This document shows, one piece after another, positions 45,318 through 56,490 of a stretch of 61,168 bases of DNA; the stretch's first letter is position 1; each line of letters opens with the position of its first letter. This stretch comes from Gracilaria vermiculophylla. Lineage: Eukaryota > Rhodophyta > Florideophyceae > Gracilariales > Gracilariaceae. The position numbers and the translations under genes were made by a program. The stretch covers positions 1,920,766 through 1,981,933 of the forward strand of contig JAHNZQ020003150.1 of NCBI GenBank assembly GCA_019155205.2, read 5' to 3'. The notes below the pieces were generated by a model, which ran no database searches, was not told where the DNA came from, and worked only from the letters and a program-made list of their open reading frames with translations.

Positions 45318-45980
45318 TTGTATCCAAAAGATGTGCATTCACTACGAGTACATCGGAAAGCTCTGCAAGGAACTATCAGTACATCAATTCTTCACTTGGA
45401 CTCTTTTCTTTTGAGAAGAATTAGCATATGTGAATCCAAACAGATATTGGATCTAACTACCTTTGCGATGTTTGCAATGCAACAAAAACGGCTCGAAACG
45501 TTCCGAGAAAAAAATTGAAGAAACCACATCGACATCTTTATGAACGACTTCACTCTGATATTCTTGAAGTGCCAATTATCTCAGTTGATGGTTTTAAGTA
45601 CTTTGCTTTGTTCATTTATGATTCCTCAGAGTACTTCCATATTGTACCTTTACGAAAGAAATCTGATATTTACCGAGGATTTTCTGAATTTCTTGAAGAT
45701 GGGTCAATCCATATTTCCACTATACGCTCAGATCAAGATTCTGAGTAGCTGAGCAAAACGTTTCAGTCCCTTTGTATGTCAAATGACATTCGACAAGAAT
45801 TCTCATCCCTCGCCATACTTGGAGAAATGGGCTTGACTGACTGACTAAACCGCACGATGCTGGAAAAGGTGCGACCAATGCCTTTGTAGTCTACGCTCCC
45901 TAGTACGTTTTGGTCATTTTCATTTCTACAAGCAAACCTATTGTACAATAAGTCAGCTTATTCATACCTTGAACACCAAA
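45318..45980 (+). pseudogene. Copia 2 integrase, N-terminal part
   Basis: Open stretches in two frames include a cysteine region (the CDVCNATKTARN segment near 45467-45500) and the core YERLHSDILEVPIISVDGFK with the first catalytic Asp, LFIYDSSEYFHIVPLRKKSD, and IHISTIRSDQDSE with the second Asp. The gene is cut at 45980 by the chromovirus; it resumes at 52364. Confidence 0.7.
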
Positions 45981-46332
45981 TGTAACGAATCCAGCCATAT
46001 GTCCTAGCCATTCAAGCAAGTCGCGCTTAAAACTACAAGCCTTGTCCCTGCACGTCGCAACTCGGCGCACAAGAACGTTGCAGTTTGTCAGCACGACGCT
46101 TGGTTCAAGCCACTTCGCAACATTGCGTCGTGTGCTTCAAGCACTTCAAGCACGCATCGCATAGTTCAAGCGCACGACGACATAGCGCCGTGCGCTACGA
46201 ACATACAAGTAGATAGAGTAGATGGTAAGACGCTCAACGTCCAGTTTTCAGAATCACTATAAAACACAGCCAGACCCACCCTGGAGAAGAGCAAAGGCCT
46301 GGCTAGACTTCTTCCAACTCTCCTGTGTTACA
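45981..46332 (+). repeat. Chromovirus 2 left LTR
   Basis: 352 bp, ending CTCCTGTGTTACA. Contains near-repeats of CTTCAAGCA at about 46135-46155. Its sequence recurs, interrupted, at 51455-52363. Confidence 0.9.
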
Positions 46333-46783
46333 TTCGGTAGCATCTTTTTACGGCCCTCTCGCTGGAGCCTCCCCGTCTCCTCCGGTTTTTCCCCCTTTTT
46401 TCCCCTTTTCCCCGTGTTTCATGAGCTCTAATGATCCCCGTTTGTGGACGATATCTGCCACGTCTAGTTCAAGTCTTTCACCACGTCGTTCAACCCCGCC
46501 AGCCGGAAACGAATGAGATGGACCACGTACCCAAGCTGCGACAGCCGCGCCGGTTACTGCTTTCACTGCTGCGGCCGCTGCTGAAATAGAACCGGCAGTG
46601 ATCGACCACGCAGAGGCTGGCCAACACCAACACTCGCCCTCTGAGGAGATTGCTCTCTTGCCGCTCTCCAAGCCCCGAATGGTGCATGAGGTCGAGCATG
46701 GGTCAGGGTCGAGAGACTCAATCCCACTCGGTACAATCCTTCGCTCTCTGTACAGCCAACAAAACATCATGTAGGCACTGGCT

Positions 46784-47921
46784 GTGCAGATGCAACACTG
46801 GACGACACGGATGTCGGGGCAAGTAGAGACTCTCGAACGTCGTTTCGAAGCTTTCGAGTCCTACGAGGTACCCCAAAACCGCACATATTCGCTCCCCACC
46901 ACCCCAACCGCGGTGGCCCTCGACGTGCCTCAGCACAGGATTCAGGAAGACTCCCGTCGAAGCCCACCCGGATGCCCCGGTGGTTAGCCCGGAAACCCAA
47001 GTAGGGCAGACAGTCGCCGAAACGCATGCTCAGCCAACAGCAATGGCGGCTGAGCTATGTGCCCAAGTAAAACGGCCTACCAACCGCTCTGATATTGCAA
47101 ACGCTGCGAAAGCCGCATGCAATATCACATACGCCGCACAACAGGATGAAAGGTCTTCTGTGTGCGTGAAAGACTTCATTTTGGGCATCCAAAAAGTCAC
47201 ATTACTTTTTCCTGCAGTAATGGCACCCCAGGAAGTGCACATAGCGGTCTGCAAACTCCGAAAGGCAGCGGACCGCTGGTGTGATCGAGCAAGACGCCAT
47301 GGAAAACCCTTCACGTCTTTGGAGGCTCTCGAAGCCGGACTACTGAAGGCCTTTGTCCCCACAAACGAGCTGGCGGAGGCACGCTTGAAACGTATCCAGT
47401 TTCGTCTCCACGGCCCCATGGAAGACCATCTCAATCGATTCATATACCTCGTTGAGACATGTGAAACTCCTCTTTCCGAGGCCTATTACTATCTCCAGTT
47501 GTCCCTCCCGACGTCCTGCAGATGCAAAGTATCGGAGAATTACCCCACGGGATCCCCTCCCGATCTTAAACACGCCTTAAACTTTGTTCGTACGCCCCAT
47601 ACAGCTAATAAATGGGGCACGACGGCTCCCAGCGCTTCTGAGCAGTCTGGAAAATATCGCCAGAGGGGCAGTCGTAACCACCAAGGGCGTCGCTCCGGAA
47701 CGAGCTCGACAAACCTCTTCGATCCCGCCGCTATCAATAAGTACGCCTATGCGCAATCGTTGGGTGCAGTGGAGATGTTCAATGAAGACCACAACAGCAT
47801 TTATCGGGCTCATGACGGGTGTATGCGCTGTGGGCAGCGTTCGTGGAGTGGTGCGAACCACTTCTGTCGCAAACGCCTAGTTCATGCTTCGCGTGATAAG
47901 CAATCGCGGGCAAAAAACTAA
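46784..47921 (+). pseudogene. Chromovirus 2 gag
   Basis: An N-terminal frame (46784-46987) with a short helical segment (VETLERRFEAFESYEV) shifts into the main frame, which is open from before 46980 to 47921. The core has typical Gag helices: RKAADRWCDRARRHGKPF, EALEAGLLKAFVPTN, RLHGPMEDHLNRFIYLV. The C-terminus carries a basic Arg/Gly-rich stretch and a zinc-knuckle-like Cys/His cluster (CMRCGQRS, then HFC). One indel separates the two frames. Confidence 0.75.
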
Positions 47922-47986
47922 AGCCGCCGCGCATCGGTGCGGCTCCCCGCAAATTTTCTGCTCTCCACCCTCCCTCCCCGCAAAAC

Positions 47987-50870
47987 ATGGCATATACATC
48001 CCACACCACTATTCCTACCCTTTCAGCGGTGGATTTGAACCCCACGGAAGAGATGAAGTACGAAGCTACTCTGAATGGCCACAGCGTTACCTTCCATCTC
48101 GATCCTGGCGCTTCTCACGCCCTCCTCTCCCCCGGTGCCGCCAAATTGTGTAACCTCCCTTGCAAACCCTTGCGCTTCTGCCAAACGGTACTCAGAGACA
48201 GCTCCACCACCCCGATTTCGGCCGAAGCAGAAGCAACTATCTTTATGAAAGATTGCTGCGCATCAATAACAGCGTACGTAATCAAGATGAAGTAGCACAG
48301 CAATAACCTACCCTTGATCACGATAGGCCGTGACTGGCTCCGTCAGACAATACAAACCATCGATTTGTCGTCACACTCGCTCTCCTTCAGGCGCGCCGAT
48401 GGATCGAGCTTCACCATACACCCTCGTCGCTCCGTATCCCCTAACACGCGGGCGAACACGGAAACGATACCGACGATATCCTTCAAAAGACTCCGCAGAT
48501 TGGCCAAGAAGCGATCCTGCGAACTGTACACTATTCGACTCAGCCCGGCTTCCTCCGTCAACTGCCATTCCGATCGAACGGAAGTTGTTGAGGAGTTTTA
48601 ATATGTTTTTCGGGAAGAACTCCCCGATACTCTGCCGCCATCTCGCGATTTCGATGTTGAAATCAACCTTAGGAGCGACGAACCGCCCCCTGTGCGACCC
48701 GTCATTCGGCTCTCTGCACAGGAACTCCTCGTCCTCCGCAACACATTGGATGCCCTACTCCGAAAAGGCCTCCTTCGTCTTTCATACTCCCCTTATGGAG
48801 CACCCGTCTTCTTCGTTAAAAACAAATCCGGCGAGCTCCGAATGGTCTGCGACTATCGCGGCCTCAAGCGCATAACCATCGCGGACTCCACTCCACTTCC
48901 CCTCATCGATGAAGCGTTGGATCAGATGGCGGGCGCGAAATTCTTCTCTCAGATCGATTTAGTGAGCGCCTACCACCAAATGCGCATCAAGGAGAAGGAT
49001 TGCCATGAGACGGCCACAAGGACCCGATTTGGATATTTCGAGTGGCGCGCCCTATGCTTTGGACTCACCAACGCGCCAGCCCCCTTCTCACGACTGATCG
49101 CCTCCGTCCTACGTCACTTGAATGGCTATTTTTTTGTACTGTATCTGGATGATATTCTCGTCTACGGTAGTTCACTGGAGGAGCACAAGTTGCATTTGCG
49201 TGCCGTCCTCGAGGTACTTCGGAAAACTCAGCTGTTCGCAAAATTGAGCAAATGTGCATTTGGTGTTCGCGAAATGGACTTCCTTGACTTCAAAATATCT
49301 GCCCAGGGCATCACCGCGCAGGAACATTTTGTCACTGCGGTTCGCGGCTGGCCAACATCCCGGAATATCCGCCATGTGCAGCCGTTTCTGGGCCTCGCCA
49401 ACTTCTATCGGCGTTTTGTCAAGGGCTATGCACACGTTCTCTGCCGAATCTCGGATCTACGGCACTCACGCGTTTTCCAACGGGACTTAGACCAGGCCAA
49501 TGCCTTCACCATCATTGAGGACTCTTTGACATCAGCGCCAGTTCTGGCACACGCGTACCCCTCCAAAGAGTTCGTTTTGGCTACCGACGCTTCCCAATTC
49601 GCCGTCGGTGCCACGCTGTCGCAAGCGGGGCATCCCATCGCCTTCTTATCCCACCGCCTCTCACCCACTGAGACCCGCTGGGATACCGGCGATCAGGAAC
49701 TCCTCGCTGCAATGATTGCACTCCGCACGTGGAGCCCTTACTTCCGCGGAAGGCACTTCACGCTCTTGACGGATCATGATTCGATCAAGTACCTCCAGAC
49801 AAAACCCAAGCTGTCCGGTCGCCAATGTCGCTGGTTGGACGAGATCCAGGAATTTTCCTTCGACATTAAGCATGTCATTGGGACCAAGAATGTCGCCCCC
49901 GAAGCCCTCAGCCGCCGTCCTGACCACGAACCCTCGCGTCTGTGCGCTCTCATGGCACAGTTCGACGACCTCCAGAACCGTGTGCGGGCTGCGTATGCTG
50001 CGGATGCTCTTGCTACAAAACTACTCAAATCAGACACTTCTCCCAACCAATCCACCACACGCCTACCGAACAACTTCAACTTCAATGATAGGGTCATCTA
50101 CTGGACTTGCACTCTCCCAGCACGCATGTACATCCCCGAAAGACCATTACGCACGGAGCTAATGCATCACGTTCATGGACTCGGGAATCTCGGAGCTGAT
50201 AAGACGTATTGCACAGTTATGCGCCACGCGTATTGGCCCCAGATGTACCGGGATATCTTTAATTTCGTGCGCAAACGCCGTTCATATCAGGTGAACAAGA
50301 CACCCAACGTCGCTCCGCCAGGACGCCTACAGCCACTTCCGATCCCTCAACGATGTTGGCACATCATCTCCTTCGATTTCCTCACGGAGCTCCATCGCAA
50401 CAGAAACGACCAGGATGCCATCCTTGTGATTGTGGACAAACTCTCAATGCGAGCCCTTTTTATCCCAACCTCCAAGGCCGCATCTGCGCAGGAGACGTTT
50501 GGGCTCTTCGACACACACTTGATTTCCAAGTATGGAACACCACCCACGATGATCTCAGACCGCGACCCCAAGGTCACTTCCCACTTTTGGCGATCCCACT
50601 TTTGGCGATCCCTCACCCGGCTGTTGCCTATCCGGAACAATATCTCGACCGCTGACCACCCTGAGATAGATGGACAGTCTGAAAATCTAATCCTGACGCT
50701 CTCGTCGGTGCTACGTTCCTCCATACAAGCAGCGCCAGCCGATTGGCACCTCGCCCTTCCAACACTGGAGTTTGAATACAAATCCTCCCGTCATGGCAGC
50801 ACCCGTCTTTCCCCTTTCGAAGTCAGTCTTAGCTACATCCCGCACTCGCCACCCGCGCTCTGGACAACAC
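47987..50870 (+). pseudogene. Chromovirus 2 protease, RT, RNase H, integrase core
   Basis: One frame with only two stops, TAG at 48293 and TAA at 48599. Protease: FHLDPGASHALL (D-P-G in place of D-T-G) and LITIGRDWLR. RT: FFSQIDLVSAYHQM and VLYLDDILVYG, an intact Y-L-D-D box. RNase H: LATDASQFAVGATL, GDQELLAA, TDHDSIKYL. Integrase: HHVHGLGNLGADKT, but the C-x2-C reads RRSYQ, so both zinc cysteines are gone; ISFDFLTEL and MISDRDPKVT keep two Asp residues and IDGQSEN the Glu. A 15-bp tandem duplication (CACTTTTGGCGATCC) repeats HFWRS next to the second Asp. A frameshift near 50870 ends the frame. Confidence 0.9.
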
Positions 50871-51426
50871 TACAGCGCAGGCTGCAGTCGACTATGATTC
50901 TCTGCGCCAGGCGCTCACAGCCCTGGCTCGCGACAACTTGGCCCTCGCTGTCACCCGACAGAAGCATTACGCCGACCGCCACCGCTCCGAACTACACCTG
51001 GAACAGGACGACCTCGTCCTTCTGCGCGCCGACCGCCTCACGACAGCGCGATGAGCTACAATCCTACGAAAGTAGTAGCCCCGCTTCATAGGACCCTTTC
51101 GCGTCCTCAAAAAACTGGGACTAGTCACGTATCGCCTTGAGCTCCCGCCAACTATGTGCCACGCGCACGACGTGAACCACATATCAAAGCTGCGCTGATT
51201 TTACGGAGATCCACTAGGCCCTCTGGATATCGTTATCAATAATGACGGCGTTGTCGAACAGGAAGTTGATCGCATTCTGGACAAGCGACGCGCCAATCGG
51301 CGCATCTACTACCTCACGCAGTTTTGCGGCGATCGCGAATCCGATGCCAATTGGCTACCACGCGCGGCGCTTAAGAACTGTTGCGCGAAAGTCACAGAAT
51401 TCAACCTACAGCAGAAGCCTCACTGA
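50871..51426 (+). pseudogene. Chromovirus 2 integrase tail and chromodomain
   Basis: After the frameshift the other frame reads on through TRQKHYADRHR and DDLVLLRADRL to a stop near 51050; further along are FIGPFRVLKKLG (GPY/F module) and HAHDVNHISKLR. A stop precedes a last segment, GVVEQEVDRILDKR, IYYLTQFCGDR, NWLPRAALKN, which has the spacing of a chromodomain (E-V-x-x-I-L-x-x-R; Y-Y-L; W-x-P). It closes with LQQKPH-stop at 51424-51426. Confidence 0.75.
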
Positions 51427-51454
51427 GTACAGTTTCATCCAAAAGGGAGGCGAG

Positions 51455-52363
51455 TGTAACGAACCCGGCCATATTGTGGTACTGTCAGCCCTCCTGTCGA
51501 GGTAGTAAAGCACAACGTCCGTTAGGAGTTTTTGTTGACTCCAAAGGCGCGTATTCCTAAAGGTGGTCTCCAATATCCGCTGGCGCGAGCCGGGGGAATT
51601 CGGAAAGGAGATCCACAAACACAAAGCTGAGGGGGAGGTTCACTAGGCGGACAATGCTCCTACAGGCGCTGCTATGATGCGACCTGGGGATCGGCGGCTT
51701 ACAAACCTGTGTTGATCTACAAGAGACTCCAACCGGAAAAGTAGATGAAGACTCAAGGGTGCTTGTCTTTACTTCGCCAGAGGTGGAGCTCAACCGGCAG
51801 ATTAAGTATCAGGGCGGGAGCCCGCCTCGGGAGGTCTCGCTACTGTACTAATTACCTGCATTAATTATCTAAAATAAATAATAATTCTACCGTGCCTCAA
51901 GGATACTGCAGCGCACGCGGGCGAGATTATGCACCACGTGGCCCAGCTAATAAAAATACGAGCCCTCCTTAGGAATACTGTACCTTAAGGCCAAACCACC
52001 CTATTTCCGTAGGAGCCACTGTACTACACATATATCCTAGAGGTTCCAGCGAGTTGCGCTTCAAACTGCAAGCCTTGTCCCTGCATGTCGCAACGCGGCG
52101 CAAGAACATTGCAGTTTGTCAGCACGACGCTTGGTTCAAGCCACTTCGCAACATTGCGTCGTGTGCTTCAAGCACTTCAAGCACGCATCGCATAGTTCAA
52201 GCGCACGACGACATAGCGCCGTGCGCTACGAACGTACAAGTAGATAAAGTAGAAGGCAAGATGCTTAACGTCTAGTTTTAAGAATCACTGTAAAACACAG
52301 CCAGACCCACCCTGGAGAAGAGCGAAGGCCTGACTAGACTTCTTCCAACACTCCTGTGTTACA
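51455..52363 (+). repeat. Chromovirus 2 right LTR, interrupted
   Basis: The left 20 bp (TGTAACGAACCCGGCCATAT) and the right 330 bp match the left LTR. Between them sits the 554-bp solo LTR of the other chromovirus family. The split point corresponds to GCCATAT-GTCC in the intact copy at about 46000. Confidence 0.95.
51475..52028 (-). mobile_element. Solo LTR of the first chromovirus family
   Basis: 554 bp, plus strand TGTGGTACTGTCAG to GTACTACA, with a perfect 5-bp duplication CATAT at 51470-51474 and 52029-52033. It is the innermost and therefore youngest insertion of the three-level nest. Confidence 0.95.
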
Positions 52364-53810
52364 CGAAATACCTTTCCTCGCCCTATATAAGCTATTTGAG
52401 GACTATGAGCGATTGATCCTGTTTGGGTGCAGAGTCAATATATATATCCAGAAGGAAAAGAGAGGGAAAATGAATAATACGATCAAGCCCGGTATAATGC
52501 TTAAATACATCTCCAATTCTACTAAACGGATTGTACTGGACTGTAAACCAGCCAACCTCGTCACTGCACCGTCGACTTCTACTTATAACCCGAAAGACTT
52601 TCCTGCTGCTCTTCATGAAACTTTCAGGAACTTCATTTTAAAAAGGGAAGGTCTCATTCAACGGGATGAAGGAGACGAGAATGATTTCTTAGAAACTGTT
52701 GTGAAAGGGTCCAACTCAAAAATGATGTTTATGACTAGAATCGAAGTTTTAACTTCAAACATGGATAACGCATTGAAGATGCATGACTGAAAGAAATGGC
52801 TTGCTGCAATCAACCTTTATTTAAAAATTTTGCAAAATTTTGAAGCGTATGAACTCGTGAAAATACCTCATGAGCATGACCTAGGCCTTCTAACCGAAGC
52901 TTTGGGAATTCGAATCAAACGATATGAATCAGGAATCTACTTATCCACAAAATAAAAGTAGGTCAAGATTGTTGATGAATTTGAAATGAGAGATGCTGGC
53001 ATCCTGAACACGCCGCTTCCTCCTGGTCTGAAGTGTCCATCTCTGAAAAAGGTCCCAGATTCTGTCGTTATAGATAAATATAGAAGAATTATTGGAAAAC
53101 TTCTTTACCTATCACGATGTGTGCGCTTTGATATATCCTATGCTGTTAATTACCTATCAAGGTATTCAACGAACCACAATAAGTCAATGTGGAATCATAT
53201 GAAAGGCATACTAAGATACTTGAAGGGGACTTGCATGGAAATTATTTACAAGTATAAGAAGTATACTACAGTTCATGATGCTCACGTAACTGTATGGAGT
53301 AATGCTTCTTTTTCTGATGACTTCATTACCACAAGAAGCACTATTGGACATTTCGTATTTTGGGAAAGATACTTAATATCCTGGAGCTCCTCAAAATCTA
53401 AGAATGTCGCGATGAACACTACTGAGTCAGATTTTATTTCTGCAGCTGAAGAACTGAAGACGGCCTTCTACATGAAAAATATTAACAAAGAAGTATTTCA
53501 CTACAATTTATCCCTATCGCTGCTTGAAAACAACCAAAGTTGTATCAAATGGCTTAAGAATGCTACTGGATATCATGCAAGAACCAAGCATGTTAATATA
53601 CCGTATCATTTTGCGCGTGAGATGTTCCAAGAAAAACTTCTAGACATCAAATATGTTCCGTCATCAAATCAAATTGCTGACATTCTGACCAAGTCTCTTC
53701 CTGCCGTAACACATAAAGCATTACTTGAACTTATCTCAAGCTTCTCGATTTCAGGGAGAATGTTGGACACCAGGTCAGTTTCAGATCTCGAGAAGGCTGC
53801 ATTCAAGTAA
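52364..53810 (+). pseudogene. Copia 2 integrase end and RNase H, RT core deleted
   Basis: Coding resumes right after the nested element: ILFGCRVNIYIQKEKRG (the G-C-x-V-Y integrase tail) and MLKYISNSTKRIVLD. The connector then jumps, near 52795, to the thumb-like YELVKIPHEHDLGLL, so the RT palm and its active-site box are missing. RNase H is an intact 274-codon stretch (52986-53810): SRCVRFDISYAVNYLSRY, VTVWSNASFSDDF (usual Asp replaced by Asn), SWSSSKSKNVAMNTTESDF, and VPSSNQIADILTKSLP at the end. Without RT the element is dead. Confidence 0.85.
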
Positions 53811-54048
53811 CGAATAATTTTTATTCGATAACGGGTAAATTAGAAAATACCTGGTACGATATTTAAAAGTCACTATTATCTGTCATACCAAGTTCGAAAG
53901 AGTATGTAAGCTAGTGTACCACCTTTCGATAAATAATCCTTAAAAAAAACACCGAGCTCTCACCCCAACCCACCACAGCTGTGTGAAACACCTCAGCCTT
54001 CTCTGTCTGAGGAGAACTACCAGCAACCTTAATCTTTCGTTTTCTTCA
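53761..54048 (+). repeat. Copia 2 right LTR
   Basis: 288 bp. It starts inside the last part of the RNase H frame, so the final 50 bp of coding sequence overlaps the LTR, and it is followed by TATAG. Confidence 0.9.
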
Positions 54049-54053
54049 TATAG

Positions 54054-54439
54054 TACCAGTTAAAAGAAGCACGGAACAACTATATGCCAACTGCAACACA
54101 TCCGAAGTAAATTCATTGATACGTGCTACGCCCTCAACTTCCTTTCTTGTCCTTTAAACCTCAAAAGCCTCATGTGCTTGATAAGATTGCTCACATTTTG
54201 ATATACGCAATACGCTAGAGAGGATCGTGAAGTAATACCGGACCGTTCACGGATGGTGAAAATTAGTCTGGATGAAAGAAGGAATAAAAAGTAACCTGTT
54301 CTGAAGCATCTGTGGAGAACTGCGGTGAAAGAATGGAAGTGATTTAGGTTCGCTGTTTACATTTTGTAGACAACTTATCGTCTTCATTTTAGAGAAGAGG
54401 TATAGATGGCGATGATTGTCTTGGACTTCGGCATTTAGA
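54054..54439. other. Unassigned sequence
   Basis: No gene supported. It may be the degraded 5' part of the following gypsy fragment. Confidence 0.3.
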
Positions 54440-55537
54440 TTGGTTGGCGTGTCCAACAAGGTTAAATCAGCAAAGATATGGATCGTGCTGCAGATCGAAG
54501 TTTCGCAAACGAGTGATGCCGTCCCTTGAGATGAAGAATGAAAATGACACAACTTCTGAAGTGAAATTAAGGGCTCTATCACTGAATACTGTCACGGATA
54601 AGTGCAACATATTGTATGAATGCACCGTGTATGGACAGAGAGTAATCAGGGACCTCAACCCATGTGCAACTCACTGTTTAATAGATCCAAGAGTGGCTTA
54701 ACGACTTGTCTTATCATTGTGCGCATAGAAAATGACGTTGAGCTCGAAAATGGATCAATGACCACAGTTCAATGTAAGATAATGGCTACAATGAAGTTTT
54801 AAAACGTCACAAGCACGGAAGAAATTTATATTTAACTATTGAAGGGGGATGTAAATTTTGTTATTGAAATGAAATGGTTGAAGACATCCAACTCGGATAT
54901 CGACTGGCGCAGAGGTTGTGTCCGAATCAAGCAAGCTCATGGTTCAACGAAGATACTGCGCCCTCAAAGTGCAAAACCAAGCAAGAACGCGATCACGTTC
55001 AAAAGGATTGCGAGCAAGACAATGAAAAAGCTCGTGCAGAAACGGAATGCAGAGCTGTTCGCAGTTATGATTCAGCCAACAAAGAACAGTATGACTTTGT
55101 CCTCTGACGTTTCCGACATGGTGACAGAATCCCAGGATGTTTTTCTAGATGAAATCCCAGACACACTGCCACCAAAGTGTGGAGTTGACTTTGAGATCAA
55201 CTTGAGGAAGGACCAGGCTTCTCCTGTAAGGTCGGTGATCCGTGTTTCTCAAGATGAGTTAGTACAACTCAAAAAAGAGTTGCAGTCGCTTCTATCCAAA
55301 GAACTTATCCACCCATCAAGCTCGCCGTATGAAGCCACCGGAATTTTTGTGAAGAAGAAGGAGGGCTACCTTCGAATTGTATGTGACTACCGGGCGTTAC
55401 ACAAGATAACCATACCAGACTCTAACCTCATACCGTTGATTTCTGAAGCAATTGGTCACGTTTGTGAGGCAAAGATCTTTTTTAAGATAGATCTATTATG
55501 GACCTATCATCAGATGCGGATCAGAGAAGAGGAAATG

Positions 55538-55822
55538 TTGTAGAAGCATCTAGAAGCTTCTAGGAAGCAACTAGAAACTGTTAATATCTAGAAACTTCTA
55601 GAAGGTTCTATAGAAGAAATTTTGTAGAAGTAAGTGTTTTATGATTTATGATAGAAACTATTGGAAGTTCTAGAAGACTATAGAACATTATGAGAACACT
55701 ATATAAGAAAGAATTGCAGACCAGGTTTGATAAATGATAGAAGTCAAGCCGAGTCATCGAGATAAAACAACATTGCGTTTACTCAAGTTTATCCTAAGCT
55801 CCGTAATACACCTATTTACAAT
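55538..55822 (+). mobile_element. Solo-LTR-like insertion with heat-shock-element arrays
   Basis: About 284 bp interrupt the gypsy RT between REEEM and TAIRT codons. Ends TTGTAG and TTTACAA are inverted (TTGTA and TACAA). Candidate duplications are uncertain: GAAAT occurs at 55532-55536 and 55825-55829, a few bases outside those ends. Length and terminal symmetry fit a copia-like solo LTR. No other copy is in the window. Confidence 0.55.
55541..55707 (+). promoter_or_regulatory. Heat-shock-element-like repeats and TATA box
   Basis: Alternating GAA and TTC units at 5-bp spacing occur in three clusters: TAGAAGCATCTAGAAGCTTC (55541-55560), GAAACTTCTAGAAGGTTC (55591-55608) and GGAAGTTCTAGAAG (55663-55676). 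TATATAAG follows at 55700-55707. The order, HSE arrays then TATA, is that of a heat-shock promoter. Confidence 0.65.
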
Positions 55823-56490
55823 AAGAAATATCAGAAGACAGCGATTAGAACGCTGTGAGGATCATTTGAAAGGAGGGTTTTTTGCTTTGGATTGATGAAT
55901 GCGCCAGCAAGATTCTCAAGACTATTGTCCACACTACTGCGAGACTTAAACGGAGATTGTTTGGTCTCGTTTGTGGATGACGTGTTGGCCTACGGTAGGT
56001 CAAAGGAGAAATATGAAAAGCACCTGAGGCGGCTTTTTGAAGTTCTTAGAGCATACAAACTGTACGCAAAATACTAGAAGTTTGTTATTGGAGTTAAAAA
56101 AGTCAAATTTCTTGGCTACACTGTCCCAGCAGACGGCATTGCCATGCAGGATCGTTTGAGGAATGCAATGCGGGAATGGCCAACACCTGTATCCGTACGA
56201 GAGGTGCAGCAGTATACGGGCTTGGAAAATTACCACAGGAAGTTTATCATGGTCTATGGTAGGATGATGCGGCCAGTAGGCGACATCGCTCGAGAAAAAC
56301 AATTCGAATGGGGGGATGAACAACAGAAGGCGTATGAAAAACTCAAAACTGCCCTCCCATCCGCCCCCGTATTGGCTCACCCATCGTCAGAGAAAGAATT
56401 AGTATTATCTACTTACGCATCGAAGTACGCCTTTGGTGCTACGCTTGGGTAAGACGACCGGCCAAAAGCATACCTCTCACATAGACGCAA

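Larger units (their letters stand above)
45981..52363 (+). mobile_element. Chromovirus 2 nested in copia 2
   Basis: LTRs at 45981-46332 (352 bp) and 51455-52363 (about 350 bp after removing a nested solo LTR and its duplication) begin TGTAACGAA and end TCCTGTGTTACA. The flanking pentamers are CCAAA and CGAAA, one mismatch, consistent with a mutated target duplication. Gag, protease, RT, RNase H, integrase and a C-terminal chromodomain are all present on the plus strand. A polypurine tract (AAAAGGGAGGCGAG) ends at 51454. It is the least decayed element in the window: the RT and RNase H catalytic residues are intact. Confidence 0.95.
43869..54048 (+). mobile_element. Copia element 2, split by a nested chromovirus
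   Basis: LTRs at 43869-44157 (289 bp) and 53761-54048 (288 bp) begin TGTTGGA and end TTTCTTCA. A perfect 5-bp target duplication TATAG lies at 43864-43868 and 54049-54053. The interior is gag, protease remnant and integrase on the left, then a 6.4-kb foreign insertion (45981-52363), then the integrase end and RNase H. Without the insertion the element is about 3.8 kb, short because the reverse transcriptase core is deleted near 52795. Confidence 0.95.
54440..56490 (+). pseudogene. Ty3/gypsy fragment 3: protease, RT and start of RNase H
   Basis: The fragment is related to chromovirus 2. A protease remnant (NILYECTVYGQRV) lies near 54610. The RT frame is open at 54839-55543: FEINLRKDQASPVRSVI, LRIVCDYRALHKI, FFKIDLLWTYHQMRI with the first Asp. 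An LTR-like insertion (about 55538-55822) splits it. Coding resumes as FGLMNAPARFSRLL, LVSFVDDVLAYGRS (intact V-D-D), KFLGYTVPADGI and RNase H start ASKYAFGATLG, where a stop replaces the usual Gln. Homology continues as DDRPKAYLSHRR to about 56490 and then ends where GC-rich DNA begins. Confidence 0.85.

Noticed and set aside
46129..46205. Short repeats (TTCAAGCACTTCAAGCACGC) considered as a CRISPR-like array
   Set aside because: They are irregular, lie inside an LTR, and recur at the same place in the partner LTR. This is a eukaryotic context.
46325..46770. Open frames on both strands in the chromovirus 2 leader
   Set aside because: They are short, overlap each other antisense and have no Gag motifs; the leader is expected to be mostly non-coding.
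54440..56456. Alternative genetic code in which TAA/TAG means Gln, because several retroelement stops sit at Gln positions
   Set aside because: All three stop codons occur inside the elements together with frameshifts. Gln to stop is one C-to-T change, and the clean frames (the secreted protein and the fusion gene) end at TAA. Simple decay explains it.
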